The notes beneath the pieces were generated by a model. That model ran no database searches and was not told the DNA's origin. It saw nothing but the letters and a program-made list of their open reading frames with translations. From Prorocentrum cordatum (Eukaryota; Sar; Dinophyceae; Prorocentrales; Prorocentraceae): DNA of 64,000 bases. Made by a program: the position numbers and the translations under genes. The stretch lies in NCBI GenBank assembly GCA_963575745.1, contig CAUYUJ010012558.1, positions 908,203 through 972,202 on the forward strand. The letters are read 5' to 3'. Of the stretch, positions 21,327 to 32,439 are shown in pieces; position 1 is the first letter of the stretch, and the number at the start of each line of letters is the position of its first letter.

Positions 21327-21366
21327 CTTGAGCCAACTTGAGCCATTGGCTTGAGCCAAGCTGCGG
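21327..21366 (-). other. Three nested relict spliced leaders
   Basis: Read on the minus strand, 21366-21350 is CCGCAGCTTGGCTCAAG (DinoSL lacking four bases, one substitution). 21349-21337 is CCAATGGCTCAAG and 21336-21327 is TTGGCTCAAG. Each starts directly after the CTCAAG of the one before. A possible fourth, CCCCTGGCTCATGG, follows at 21326-21313. This is the signature of repeated rounds of trans-splicing and retroposition. Confidence 0.85.
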
Positions 21367-21372
21367 ACGCGA

Positions 21373-21606
<234 letters not shown>

Positions 21607-21609
21607 TCG

Positions 21610-24600
21610 TGGTGGGGGGGGAGGGGCAAACGGACGGCGGGCCTCCGCCTCCCGCACCAGCACCAGCGCGGCCAGCTCCCAGGCTCGGCGGGCGCCAGTA
21701 GAGAGGGCCTCCCCTCGCGCCGATGTGGGGCCCGAGATGGCACTGTGCTGGCCCACGAACAAGGAACTACAGGCACAGGAAGTTGCAAGCATCAGGGCTG
21801 GTACGATCAAGAATTTGTGCTGATCGTGTCGCGGCGGCGGCCCTGGCGACACGCTACGCCTTGCGAACGGATGGCGTGTCGCTCTGCGAGACTGGGAAAT
21901 GCCTGGGACTGTCAGAGAGACAAAGGATTTGAGGTAAGGGACATCCTAGCCAAAATCACCTCACACCTAAACGATGGTACTGCATGATCGATGGACGCAA
22001 GCGGGACACCATGCAGAGGGGGACGCACTGGCTGAAGTACGGAGACGCCACGGCTCGTATCAAGAAACTCGTCGATCGCCTCTTCACTTCCTCCGTCTCG
22101 CCCTCCTCCTCCTGCTCCTCCATCTCGTCCACCTCCTCTGCCTCCTGCTTTTCCTCCCGTTCGGCCTCGTTTTCCTCCTCATCATCCTCCGCCTGCCCCA
22201 TCGCGAAACGAGGAGGAGGAGGCGCCAGGTTGCGAGATGGCCCAGCGGACCGCCCGGGGAGTCCGCCGCGCTTCGCGTCGGCGGTGCCCTCACGGCTGCT
22301 CGAGCACGGTCGAGGAAGCATCCCGGGGCGCCAACCCCCGACCTCGTTCGGCGGGACCTTGGACCTCCGACGGACTAGCGTGTCAAATCCTGGCATGTTC
22401 ATCGAGTTCGGCCTCCGCAGGCCGATCTCGGGACAAACGCAAACATGTTCCAGGACGAACAGCTTCTCCGAAGGAAGGGGCTCGCGTGCCGACAAACAAA
22501 AACAACGATCCGTCAGAAATCTGCAGGGCACAAGAAAAACGTGGCCCAGTCTTGCCCAGTTCTCGGCCACTGGGGGCCCGCTTCGGGCCTTGAGCCTTCC
22601 AAAGCGCGGCGCGGGACGAGACACCAGCCCCAGGGCAAGGGTCGAGAGCTCTGTGGGGAGCCCACGGCACACAGAAACATCGGGACGAAAAGGGGCCAGG
22701 ACTGGCCATCAGTACCCGCACTGGCCAGACCTATCCTGGGCGGTGGACCAGCGTACACAACCTGGGGGCCTACCGTGGGTGAGTACGGCCAAAAGTCCCA
22801 TGTTGTTTGTTGTACGCAGCCCCAGGACTCACTAAAGGAATACAGGCGCCCGCCAAGTTGGTCATCGGGTCTGGGATCTTGATCGACCAGGTGTGGCTAT
22901 ACACATCCATCCCAAGTTTCCGACGCCGTGACTTTCTGAAAAAAGATCCCCGTACCTCTCGAACCCTTCCCCGGTGTCAGCGCTTCATGAGCTGAGAAGC
23001 GGCCTCAACCGTCTGCTAGAAGCATCCTAAGTCGGGTCCCAGCAAACGGGGTCAAAGGATCGCGCCGCATCGCCGATGCCTGAGCGATGCATCGGCGTTA
23101 CATCGGCGACGTCGGCGATAAATCGGCGCAACTGGCGCGGAGAAAACCGTGTTCCGCATCGAGCTGCGTTGCCGATGCATCGGCGATGCGGCGCAGACCT
23201 CCGAACCCATCTACTCTCGATCTCGATTACTTCAGAAACCTTCGAAGCCTGGCCTGGGCTTGGCGCCCCTTGTCGGCGTCGCGTTCATGGGGATGCGATA
23301 CATGGGGGGTGAAGAAAGGAACACCTCCTGTACCCTAGAAGGGCCCTCAAAGAGGCCCCCTGTGGCCCAAAAGGGATACGAAACATGCCCGTCTCTCCCC
23401 CGCACACTGATCGCCCCCATGAATGGACGCCCACCCCTACGAGTAAAGGCGCGCCCCGTCGGCGGAAGCTCCGCCTGGAACGCGGTCCTCGGCGCCCGCG
23501 GCGGCGGCCAGCGGCGTCGGCAGCGGCGTCGGCAGCGGCGGGCGGTGTCCGAGGCGCCGCCCGGCGCGCGCGTGTGCGGAAGTCGCGCGGCACGCGCATT
23601 GCTAAAACCCTCCCGCTGAGGTGCCCCCCCCCCGCCTCTGGTCCCCCATCCCCCTTTTCCTCCCCTCCCCTCCCGGACCCCACTTCCCTTCCCCGTTCCC
23701 CGTCACCCGTTCCCCATCCTCGTCAAACCAAACGTACCCTAAACCCATACCTCTTTCCCCACCCCCCCCCGCCACCCCCGCTTCCACCGCCCCCCTCCCG
23801 ATCCGGTCCCCGTTGTTCTCCTCCCGCCCGTTCCCTCGCCACTTCCCCTCCCGTCCCCATATGTTTCACCCCCCGTTTCCCATTCCCTATCCTCTGGACG
23901 CCCGAAATGGGCACGGAAAAGTTGTCCCAAACCAATAGCGGCCGCTGTTGTGCAGGCGGCCTTTTGTCTCAAGTGTACATAAGCCGCGGCGACACCGACA
24001 GCGAGTCCTGTTCTAAATGAACAGGAACCGCTGTGTTGGGCATTGTACCCAGTCTTTCCGTACCCATTTCGCTCGTGCCGATTCCCCTGTTCCTCCCACC
24101 TCTTCTTCCTCCTCCTCCCTCTCGCGGCCCTGGGGGTCCCGAGTCCGAGGGGACCCTCGGGGCCAGGCGGACGACGCACGCCCGCGCCCGCGCTCGCCCG
24201 CGCCCGCGCCCGCCCGCGCGCGCGGGGGGCCCGGCGGCGGGGCTGGCGGCGGGGTTCCTCCTCCTCCTCGTCGTCCTCCTCCTCCACCACCTCCTCCCCC
24301 ACCTCCCCTAAACACTAACACTCTACCAATGTAGCGTTCCCGCATGATGGTTCCAAACCGAAGCGTGCTCAATTCAACATGCATCAAATGCCGGAGCATG
24401 AACGGTGAGACACGAGGGTGAGCGGGGAGTTTGCCGTTGACCTGAAACAGAACTTGCGATGTGCAAGCCGAAACAAAAGTTGTCAGCCCATGACGGGCCG
24501 CACACACCACAATGACGGTGAGGGAATCGCACACAACATCCACACTCTGCGCATTATCCTTTTCCTCCTCCTCCTCTCCTCCTCCTCCTCCTCCTCCTCC

Positions 24601-25780
24601 ACCTGTCTCCTGTCTCCTGATGGCATGAGGTCCCCACGGGTGCTGCCAGTGGTTACCGCCTGCGTGTGCCGAATGGCACAGCAGGCGGGGACCATTCCGA
24701 AAATGGGCCGATCACGGGTGAGGGGGCCGGCGAAGGACGAAGGCGGGGAGACGGACGGGGGAGCCGAAAGGAAAGGGCGAAGGGGACACGAACAGACGGC
24801 CGAGCGCAGGAGGGGAGGAAGCGAGGAGAGAAAACTGCGGGACGACACCACATCCTCCTCCTCCTCCTCCTCCTCCTCCTCCTCCTCCTCCTCCTCCTCC
24901 TCCTCCTCCTCCTCCCGCTCACCCTCCCCACCCTCCGGCCCGCGGAAGCCGCTGCATACCATGCAGGCCCTCTGCGAACCCTGTCGCAGAAGCTGCAGTG
25001 TAGAAGGTCTTCGCTCCGGGGATGATCCAAGGAGGTCATCCATTATGCCCATGGGGTTCTCTGCGCGGGGCACGCGGGGGCGCTTACGCATGCAGGTTTC
25101 GCCGGTAGGAGGGAGCGGAGGAGCACCACGTGGCTCCATGGGCATTGTGCTGGCCTGGACCCGACGACGTGAGCCCAGCCAGGTGGAGGCAGGGAGGGAG
25201 GCATCGGGAGTCGGGAGGGCGCGGGCCTCCACCTCCACGACACGACATCGGCAGGCGGCGGCGCGAAACGAAGCGAAGCGGCGACGACGGCATGCGACAG
25301 CACTGGCTCCACACAGGGCTCCCCCCCAAACCTCTTCAGGGAGGGAGAGAGGAAGGGAAGGGGAACAGGGGGATGGAGGCCCCTCCTCCGCCCCGCCCTC
25401 AGGGAGGGAGTGAAGATGGGGAAGAGGGGGACGAGGGAGAAGAGGGGGACGAGAGGACGAGGGGGAAGAGGGGGCAATGGGAGGGGAAAGATAAGGACCA
25501 GGACCCCCCCGCGGCGCGGCTGCTTCCGCGCGAGCGAACGAGCGCGACCGCGCGACTGCGTCAGTCTCACCGGCGCCAGGAGCGGCGCGGGGCCGGGAAA
25601 CTGGAGGGCTCCAGGCGGAACCTGAGACGTCTCCATCCACCTCCTTCTCCATTCCTCACCTCATCTTTGTCGCATTACGAGGCCGAAAGGCGGGCGGGCG
25701 TCTCGCCTGAGACTCCCTCACCATCTATGGTCCTGAAGCTGACAACTAGGCAACGCTTGCACATATGTAGGGCGGGCCGT
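21610..25780. other. No gene supported; simple repeats
   Basis: Contains CCT/TCC runs (22085-22200, 24100-24125, 24250-24305, 24555-24602 and 24852-24920), CATCGGCGATG-like repetition (23060-23190), C-rich stretches (23620-23850) and GGA-rich sequence (25420-25490). Long frames on both strands here (for example 24418-25413 and 24483-25652) are Ser-, Arg- or Glu-rich readings of these tracts. Confidence 0.6.
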
Positions 25781-26165
25781 CTCCACAATATGGTTTTCGC
25801 TTTAGCGACGGGCAAAATCGTCTTCAACACTTGCAAGAGTTTCACGGATTGAGAGAGGGTGGTTTTCTAAATGTGGTTCTCGCCTTAAAGCTGCGCGCAT
25901 TCGCTCTGAGCTGTTGCAAGCTGCAAGCCGTTTCGCTACTTAAAATGTGTTTGTCGCTTTAGCGCCGCGCGCACTCGTCTTAACAACTTGCAGTCGCCTC
26001 ACGGATTGAGGGCGGGTCGTGGTCAAAATGTAGCTCTCGCCTCAACACCGCGCGCACTTGCCTTAAACATGTGGAAGCATGCCGCTGATTGAAAGCGGCT
26101 GGTTTTCAAAATGTGGCTGTCGCTTTGGCACCGCACACATGCATTAAACAAAATACAAGGGCTTC
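25780..26165. repeat. Tandem repeat, ~85-90 bp units
   Basis: About four diverged units, each with AAAATGTGG(T/C)T, TCGCTTTAGC, GCGCGCACTCG, a CTTGCAAGC-like part and ACGGATTGAGAG. A single related unit appears at 63365-63440. Confidence 0.75.
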
Positions 26166-26375
26166 GCGGACTCGCATGGCTAACGTGCCCCGAAACTGTG
26201 GTTTTGAAAGGTTCAGGACTGTCAAGGAGCAACAGCTACGTTGATTCGAAGGATTGCACTCCCAGGAATGGTTTCTGGCACGACTCAGGATCGTCAACAC
26301 GCAACAACCAGGTTGACTAACGGCGCTGGGGTCCCGAGAATTGCGTTCTGGCACGCTTCGGGATCTTCAGACGGT
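26166..26375. repeat. Dispersed repeat, shared with 63490-63720
   Basis: Two to three ~70 bp units with TTCTGGCACGACTCAGG, ATCGTCAACACGCAACAAC and CAGGTTGACT. A clear relative in the same orientation lies at 63490-63720. In both places it follows the 85-90 bp repeat. Confidence 0.75.
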
Positions 26376-26879
26376 TGTCTCTCAACGGGGCACTTCCTCC
26401 GCTTTCTCCGCCTCCCCTCTCTTCCTCCCGTCCTCCTCTGCGCGCGCTCCCGCGCGCGCCCAACTCCGCCGCCCCCCCCCCTTTCCCTCCGCGTGTCCGC
26501 GCGCGCGCCAGGCGGAAGAGGAGTTCACACACAAGGACGGCAGCACGAGGAAGCAGAGGGAATCTGGCCCGACCATCCTCTGCCATGAACGCACTCTTTC
26601 TGCCCCCCTTCCCGCAGTTGTTCCTACGAGTCCCACGTGTGTTCCGCCCACCGTCGCCTCACTTTCCCAAATATCCCTTATCCAGCCCCTCCCCGTCCTT
26701 CTGTTTCCGCCTCTTCCACCTCATCTGCCTCTTCTTCTTCTTCTTCCTCCTCCTCCTGGCACGAGTTCTCACGGGGGAAACGACCACGCCACCCGGGCTT
26801 CCAGGAGGCCTCGCCTCCATCAAAGTCATCTTTATGTTGTGTTCCTTCGAATGGTTTTTTCAAGCGATAATCATCTTAC

Positions 26880-27500
26880 ACGAGCAGCAGAGATGGCCAA
26901 CGATTGGAAGACGGGATCTCAACGTGACCGCCGCGAATACGTCTGCTGCAGCATGCCGCAATGCACTGGATGAGCCAACTGTCGGCAACCAGTATTGCAT
27001 CAAATGTGGCCCCAAGTCCCAGGGCCGGGGCAAGGCGAGGGAGACGGCCGACGTGACCAGCGGCCGCCGCCGCCGCTGACAGCAGCAGACAGCAGGAGCC
27101 AACAGGTGGAAGGGTCAGTCTGCTGCAAAGGACATCCGTTCTCGAACTGGAAATGGGGCAGGCAAGGCAACACCATCGTCTCTCACAGCTCAAGATCACC
27201 CCTCCCAGTCAAGCTCTGAAGCTATTGGCCCCGACCCAACTCAAGCAGCACATGATCGCGTCTAGTTGTGTGAAGAGCGGGAGGACATCACTGATGCCAA
27301 CTACTTGGAAGCAGTTCAGCGACTCAAGGGCGCGAAGCAATAGTCACTTTCGGACAAACCGTTGGAACAACAGGCCAAATGCCATCGTGACAAGAAGTTG
27401 CAACTCAAAACCAGCATGCAACAACAATCTTAATCAGCCAAAGAAAAGCTTGCACATGCTGCAGCCCTGGCGGAGGGGTGCGCCAGCCTACAGAAAATCT
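26880..27500 (+). pseudogene. Decayed LINE ORF1-like protein (zinc ribbon plus coiled coil)
   Basis: In broken frames the plus strand encodes GNQYCIKCGPKSQGRG (one half of a zinc ribbon) near 26985. After a Gln/Ser-rich stretch comes DITDANYLEAVQRLKGAKQ (about 27287), then a stop, then LEQQAKCHRDKKLQLK and, after another stop, SAKEKLAHAAALAEGCASLQ (to about 27490). A zinc element followed by a coiled coil resembles dinoflagellate LINE ORF1 (gag-like, RNA-binding) products such as the one at 31.4-32.3 kb. Stops and frame changes show it is dead. The sequence from 27500 to 28030 has open frames but nothing I recognise. Confidence 0.4.
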
Positions 27501-28049
27501 ATTCAGCTCCAATGTACTTCGAAGTCTCCAAGGGCCTCAACAGCACGCAATTTCATCTGCTCGCGACGGCGGGATGGCGCCAACAGACATATCGAACTTC
27601 AGAAGTTGTAAAAGCCGATTTGAACCTGCCTCAGTCAGTCGCAAAGAGTGCAGGACTGGAGGCGCTGTGCCCAGTAGGCAAGACCAGTTTCACCAGCCAG
27701 ACCCGCAGAAATATTACTTATTTCATGGTGAGCTCGTGCTTCAAAGGATCTGCGCAGGCGATCGACGTGCTGAAGCAATGCCCGCTCTCGCCCCGCCGCC
27801 TAGTCAGGCTCGCCCTCGCCATCGGCTCCGGGCTGACGGCCCCGTTTCTCAGCGAGCCTCAGAAGCCAGCCAGGCGCCCTGTAGGACAAAATCTAGAAGC
27901 ACCACTTGAAAGCAAACCGCAACAGCCTCAGACACTTTCGGGCAGATCCTGGATGCCAACGTCACCTTGGATCACCAAGCAGTGCTAGACAGAACGCACG
28001 TTGAGTTCATGGTATTTGGGGTGGAAGTTTCTATATCAGCGGAGCTACC

Positions 28050-28200
28050 GCCCCCCCCCCCACCACCACCACCACCACCACCACCCCGCCCCCACCCCCA
28101 CCCCCCGCGCGCACGCGCGCACGCGCACGCACGAACACACACACAGACACACACGCACACGCACAGACAAACACACACACACACATAAACACACACACAA
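28050..28200. repeat. (CCA)n, (CGCA)n and (CA)n microsatellite
   Basis: CCA repeats, C-runs, then alternating CGCACG and CACA to 28200. The plus-strand stretch 28224-28625 is open in all frames but not recognised; one frame has a Cys-rich segment (CYRTCFRCYQ). Confidence 0.9.
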
Positions 28201-28625
28201 ATCGCAACCATGGGAAAGAAAAGATGACATGGCCTCCCAAAGCTGATATGGATGTCTGCAGGAGCGATCGAACGTCCACACCAGGCCCAGTGTGCGATTC
28301 TTTGGAGGCCAGCAAGATGGCGGCTCAACCTGGTGCCAAACCCGCAGCGCGCGCTGTCTACCAAGAACGACGAAGTGCTATCGCACCTGTTTCAGGTGCT
28401 ACCAGGCCCACAAGCAGAGTTTCAATGGTCGGAGGAACTGGGCAATATCTTCGGCCACATCCGCTGCGCCGCAGGGGCGCCCCAGCAAAGCGCCGGCGCC
28501 CAGGGGAATGAGGGGTTCACAAACCAGACTAAGGATAAATTTCGGGAACAACACGAATTAATTCTCAAGTTGCTGGTCAAGAAACACAGTCCGCGCGCCA
28601 GAGTGCCAGCACCACCTGGAAGCAA

Positions 28626-29850
28626 TTAATTAGGTATAGAACGGCATCTCGGGTAGGATGGGCCAACGCATGGCCCAAAAAACTGATGACGATTCTGCTG
28701 GTTTCCCACGGTGCTGCTGCGCGCCGAAGTCTGCCGCCGCACCAAAGATGGGACCCCCAAAGGCATCCTCAAGAGAACTTGAAGGTGCTCCCCGTGCATG
28801 TTACAAACTGTCGAGTTTGTCGGGCAGCTTGACGATGGGGCTGGGAAGGTCAGGGAACTCCAGATCTGTGAACCACTCCGTCCACCCCCTGCCGTACTCC
28901 ACCTTGAGGCCACCGTCTTCGATGATGGCATGTATGGCGGCTTCGCTGCCAACCCATGCCTTGCCAGCCTGGGGATCCGCCCGCGCAGTCCTCGCGTCGC
29001 ACCCCCGCTGCTTGAGCAGGTGCTTCGCGCCAAGAACGAAGGCGGTAAGCGCGCGTTGGGGAAGGGGTTGGTCAGGTTTCGCCCAGACGGGATTGTCATC
29101 CTCCTTGAACCCATCAGGAAAATCTTAACCGCCGGGCCCCGGTCTCCAGTCGACGCGAACCTCGCGAATACGATTCCGCCGAATTCGCCCTCCACGTGCA
29201 CCTCCTCGGGCTGTGGACCGCAACCGTTCCATAACTTCTCTTTGATCCAGTGCGCGACGCCACCCAGGTCTGCTAAAGACTGCAAGCCTCCGACGCACAA
29301 CGGCCCCATCCTTCTCTGCCGTCCCTGTATCCATGGGGGGGCTGATCTTCAGCTCGTCCTCCAATGCTCTGATGTGGTTCCAAATGTCCTCGCTCGTCTG
29401 GGATCCCGCGATAGACGCCTCTGGTGTCTTCGGAACGGTGTTCTCGAGGTCCGCGAGGCGACTCTCGATGTTGTCGATCCTTGATTCGGTCGCTCCCATC
29501 CTGGCCTCGAATGTCTTACCGAATTCTGCCACTGTTCGTTCGATCCGAGATATTGCCTTTCGCAGGGACTGCACCTCCTTCTTCAAAATGCCCGCAATCT
29601 GCTCGAGCGCGGCTGGCAGAGCAAGTTGCGCTGGCAGGGCTGCCGCCGGGGGCCGATCGAACAGGCGTGGAGATAGGAAGGACTTCCGGGCGTGGCGTGC
29701 GAGGCGGGGAATCGAGGTCGTCCACGTGGTGGAGCGGGCTGAACAGGCGCTGTCGCACATCTCGTTCTCCGTTTCGTCCTTCACGTTCACCTCCCAAAGG
29801 AGCCCCTGCCATCCGGGTGAGACTCGGCGCTGCCATAGTGTTGTCGTCAC
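28626..29850 (-). pseudogene. Coiled-coil and RNA-binding-like ORF1 remnant
   Basis: The first frame (29850-29125) has a clear heptad coiled coil: LEQIAGILKKEVQSLRKAIS, RIERTVAEFGKTFEARM, then IDNIESRLADLENTV and SEDIWNHIRALEDELK. The second frame (29309-28626) continues with VGGLQSLADLGGVAHWIKEK, EVHVEGEFGGIVFARF and WAKPDQPLPQ-like sequence in a neighbouring frame. That is consistent with an RRM-like domain of the sort following coiled coils in LINE ORF1 proteins. The two parts join only across a frame change near 29290. ORF1 proteins bind element RNA. I infer the class from architecture, not from a recognised motif. Confidence 0.45.
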
Positions 29851-30690
29851 CTGATTTCAAAGATATCCTGAGCGCGGCAAAACCGATGAGAACGCAGTAT
29901 TGCGAATGCGGTAAGTGGATGAATGTAAGAGTAACTTGGGCCTTGAGCCTTCGACGCAAAAAAAAAATCGAGGGTGGTCGGCGGGCCCGCAGGGTAGTGA
30001 GCACATACACGCGGGAAAACAAGATACCCTCTCAGCTCGCTGATGAACTGAGCGCCCTCAAGCTTCTCGGGCTCGAAATTCAATCCAGCACCCAGAAGCC
30101 ATGGCATTTGCAGACAGTCAACTCTCCCGCCGATCTTGGCCAGGATATTGTGACTGTTGCCGGGCAAGCCCTCCGAATGGTGAAGGTAGGCCGACGGCGT
30201 CGCAAGAGGGGGGGGCCCTGGCAACTCCACTAAACACCCGACGGCCCGACCACGAGAAAGGGGATCCCTGGGAACGGGGCGGGCCCCCAGCAAGCTGCGC
30301 ACGAAAATGGCGACCTCCGAACTGGTATCCTCCGAGTCCGTCGGCGATGGCGACCAGACCGACTTCCAACCGCGGCGAACGCACCAGGCGCTGGCCTGAT
30401 CGATATCTTCCCGAGCCAGCAACCTGGGTTCTGGACGCAGAACCACATGCGTGCTAGCTCCTTCCAACATGGACTTCATCCAGCCCCAGGAATTGCAGTT
30501 GCTGGTCTGAACCTTGAGGGACACCACATCGATGTTCGGTGGTGAATGCTCGCAGTGAAACCCCTGGCCCGCACTCGCACTCCCAGGGATTGGGGGAGCA
30601 AATTGTCAACTTTGCCCCGGGCGGCGGGTCCTGGGGGAACCAACGGGGCCTCAGGGCCAAGGAAACTAGAATGGCAGGCGAGGTGCCCAA
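29850..30690 (-). pseudogene. LINE endonuclease-domain remnant
   Basis: The main frame (30527-29847) begins VSLKVQTSNCNSWGWMKSML (the N-terminal strand and Asn of the endonuclease/exonuclease/phosphatase fold). It continues with VAIFVRSLLG, then MPWLLGAGLNFEPEKL (equivalent of the G-D-x-N-x-E/P strand) and PPTTLDFFFASK (the S-x-L-D-F strand). The G-D position reads A-G-L-N, so the metal-binding Asp is lost. The region upstream (30690-30454) is in another frame. The terminal S-D-H motif is missing: the homology ends near 29850, where the coiled-coil ORF begins. The fragment may be the continuation of the ORF1 at 31.4-32.3 kb, cut by another insertion. Confidence 0.55.
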
Positions 30691-31401
30691 GAGCGTCGGC
30701 TCCGCCGCGTTCCGGAAGACAGGGCAGGATATAATTACAATTATATAATTGCCCCTCGGTCGTCACGGTCTCTATCGCAGGGAGCGAAATAGGAGGAGGA
30801 GGAGGAGGAGGAGGAGGAGCGAAAAGGTAAAGTGCGACCGGGGCAGCATCATCACCAAGACGATCACGAGACAAGACGGCGAAGGAAGCCTCGCGCTGAC
30901 TGCTAAGCATACGTAGGCATCTCCAGCGGCAGCTTCACGCACAAGACGCGATGAACACCTGACTTTGCCAAGGAGAGCACTGGATATGCAAGAGCAGGGG
31001 CGGCGAACTTGACGGGCGCCTGCCGGCGAGCAAACGAAGTGCAACTGAAGGCAAAAGAAGAAGCATGCTGCAAACTAGCGTGGGCAATGGGCGAGGCGGA
31101 GATGTCACCATTGAGCACAGCCAGAGAGCGAGCAAGCAACGCTGACCAGCAGGGGCGAGACAGACGCTGCTGCGCAGGCTCCCCTTGCACACGGGGCAAG
31201 CAGAAGGGACATCCCCCTCCTGCGCAAAAGCGCGAGCTGCGCCTAAGATCGAATTGCAGGTAGCTGTTGAAAAGCAAGTTCAGACCCCCCTGGAGAGCCT
31301 GCCCGTAAGAGCCCTCCCTTGAGCCCATCACCTGAAGACCCAAGGGACCAGGGACACGGCACCCCGAGACGACCCGGAGGGGGGCCAGGACCGAAGGATT
31401 A

Positions 31402-32340
31402 CTAGGCGCCTCCAGGGGGGGGGTCAGAGGAGAGGCCCTTGCCTGCGATGCGGTCAGAGCGGGAACGCGCGGATGCAGAAGACGGCACTGGAGGGCCAGG
31501 AGCGGCACCGCCTGCAGGAGGCGCCTGGGTCTTCCAGAGGTGCCGAAGCAGCATCGCTGGCAGGTGGGGCGGTAGTGCCGCCAATGCCACCTGCGGCCAC
31601 TCAGTCTCCATCGGCTCAAGTGCTATACGCTTCTTCGCCGCCAGCCGAGCCGCCAGCGCAGAGTGCTCCGCCTTCAGGCCGTCGACCTTGGACTTTGCCT
31701 CCGAGAAGAGGCTTTTGGCCATGGAGGAAATTCCAGTCTTGAGCTGCTCGATGCGGTTCTTGAGCTCACACTGGTCCTCGGGCGACAGCTCATCATGGTC
31801 ACCCACCTGGAAGGCGGAGCCCACGACGACGCCGAAGGCAGCCGCAAACTGTTCTTCTTCAAGCATGTGGTCTATGAGCTTGTTGCCAGTGGCCGCTGGA
31901 GATGAAGAGGGCAGCTGCTCGTGAAGCTTGCGTAACAGATCGCCGTTTTCTGATTCCGCCGCGACCAATTCAGCACGAAGCTGAATGACAGCTGAGCGCT
32001 GCAACTCCAACTGGGACTCGAGCTGATCGAACTTATTGCAAGCTGTCTCCAGCCTCTTCTCGACGCCTTGAGCCTTGCTGTGCTCTCTCTGAAGACGGAC
32101 CAGCAGGGCCTCAGGAGCCGCCGGCGGCTTTTGCAGAGCCGCAGCAGCCGTCTTGTACGCATCTGCTCCCTGCATGTCGCCCATCTTCGCGCAGAGGCCC
32201 GACAACTGGAGGTACTCCTCGATGATGAGCGGATGCGCATCAGCGGGAGGGACACCTGCACAGGGAGTGCTGGGGCCCTTTCCACCGTCATTGGGGAGCC
32301 CCCTGCCGCCTCTGATGCCCCCAGCGCCTGCTGAAGTCCT
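31402..32340 (-). pseudogene. LINE ORF1-like coiled-coil protein
   Basis: The frame is open from a TAA near 32343 to 31402. It encodes PLIIEEYLQLSGLCAKMGDM (a helical segment), AYKTAAAALQ, and a long coiled coil: VEKRLETACNKFDQLESQLE, LQRSAVIQLRAELVAAESEN, DQCELKNRIEQLKTGISSMA and KVDGLKAEHSALAARLAAKK. The C-terminus is Pro/Ser/Arg-rich. Just upstream, in another frame (32485-32361), WTCCWCGCKKPSSTW could be one half of a zinc ribbon. Zinc ribbon followed by coiled coil is the ORF1 (gag-like) architecture of dinoflagellate LINEs, and an endonuclease fragment follows on the same strand at 30.5 kb. No suitable ATG precedes the helical part, so it is probably not intact. Confidence 0.5.
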
Positions 32341-32439
32341 TTACCTTCAGCTTTGCCACCTCAGCCTGCAGCACCAACGTCGAAGAGGGCCAACGCTCCA
32401 CCGGAAGACCAGGTCGACGATGGCTTCTTACATCCGCAC

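Noticed and set aside
24418-25652. Long ORFs on both strands (331 and 389 residues)
   Set aside because: Mirror-image Ser/Arg/Glu-rich frames around TCC runs; no domain seen.
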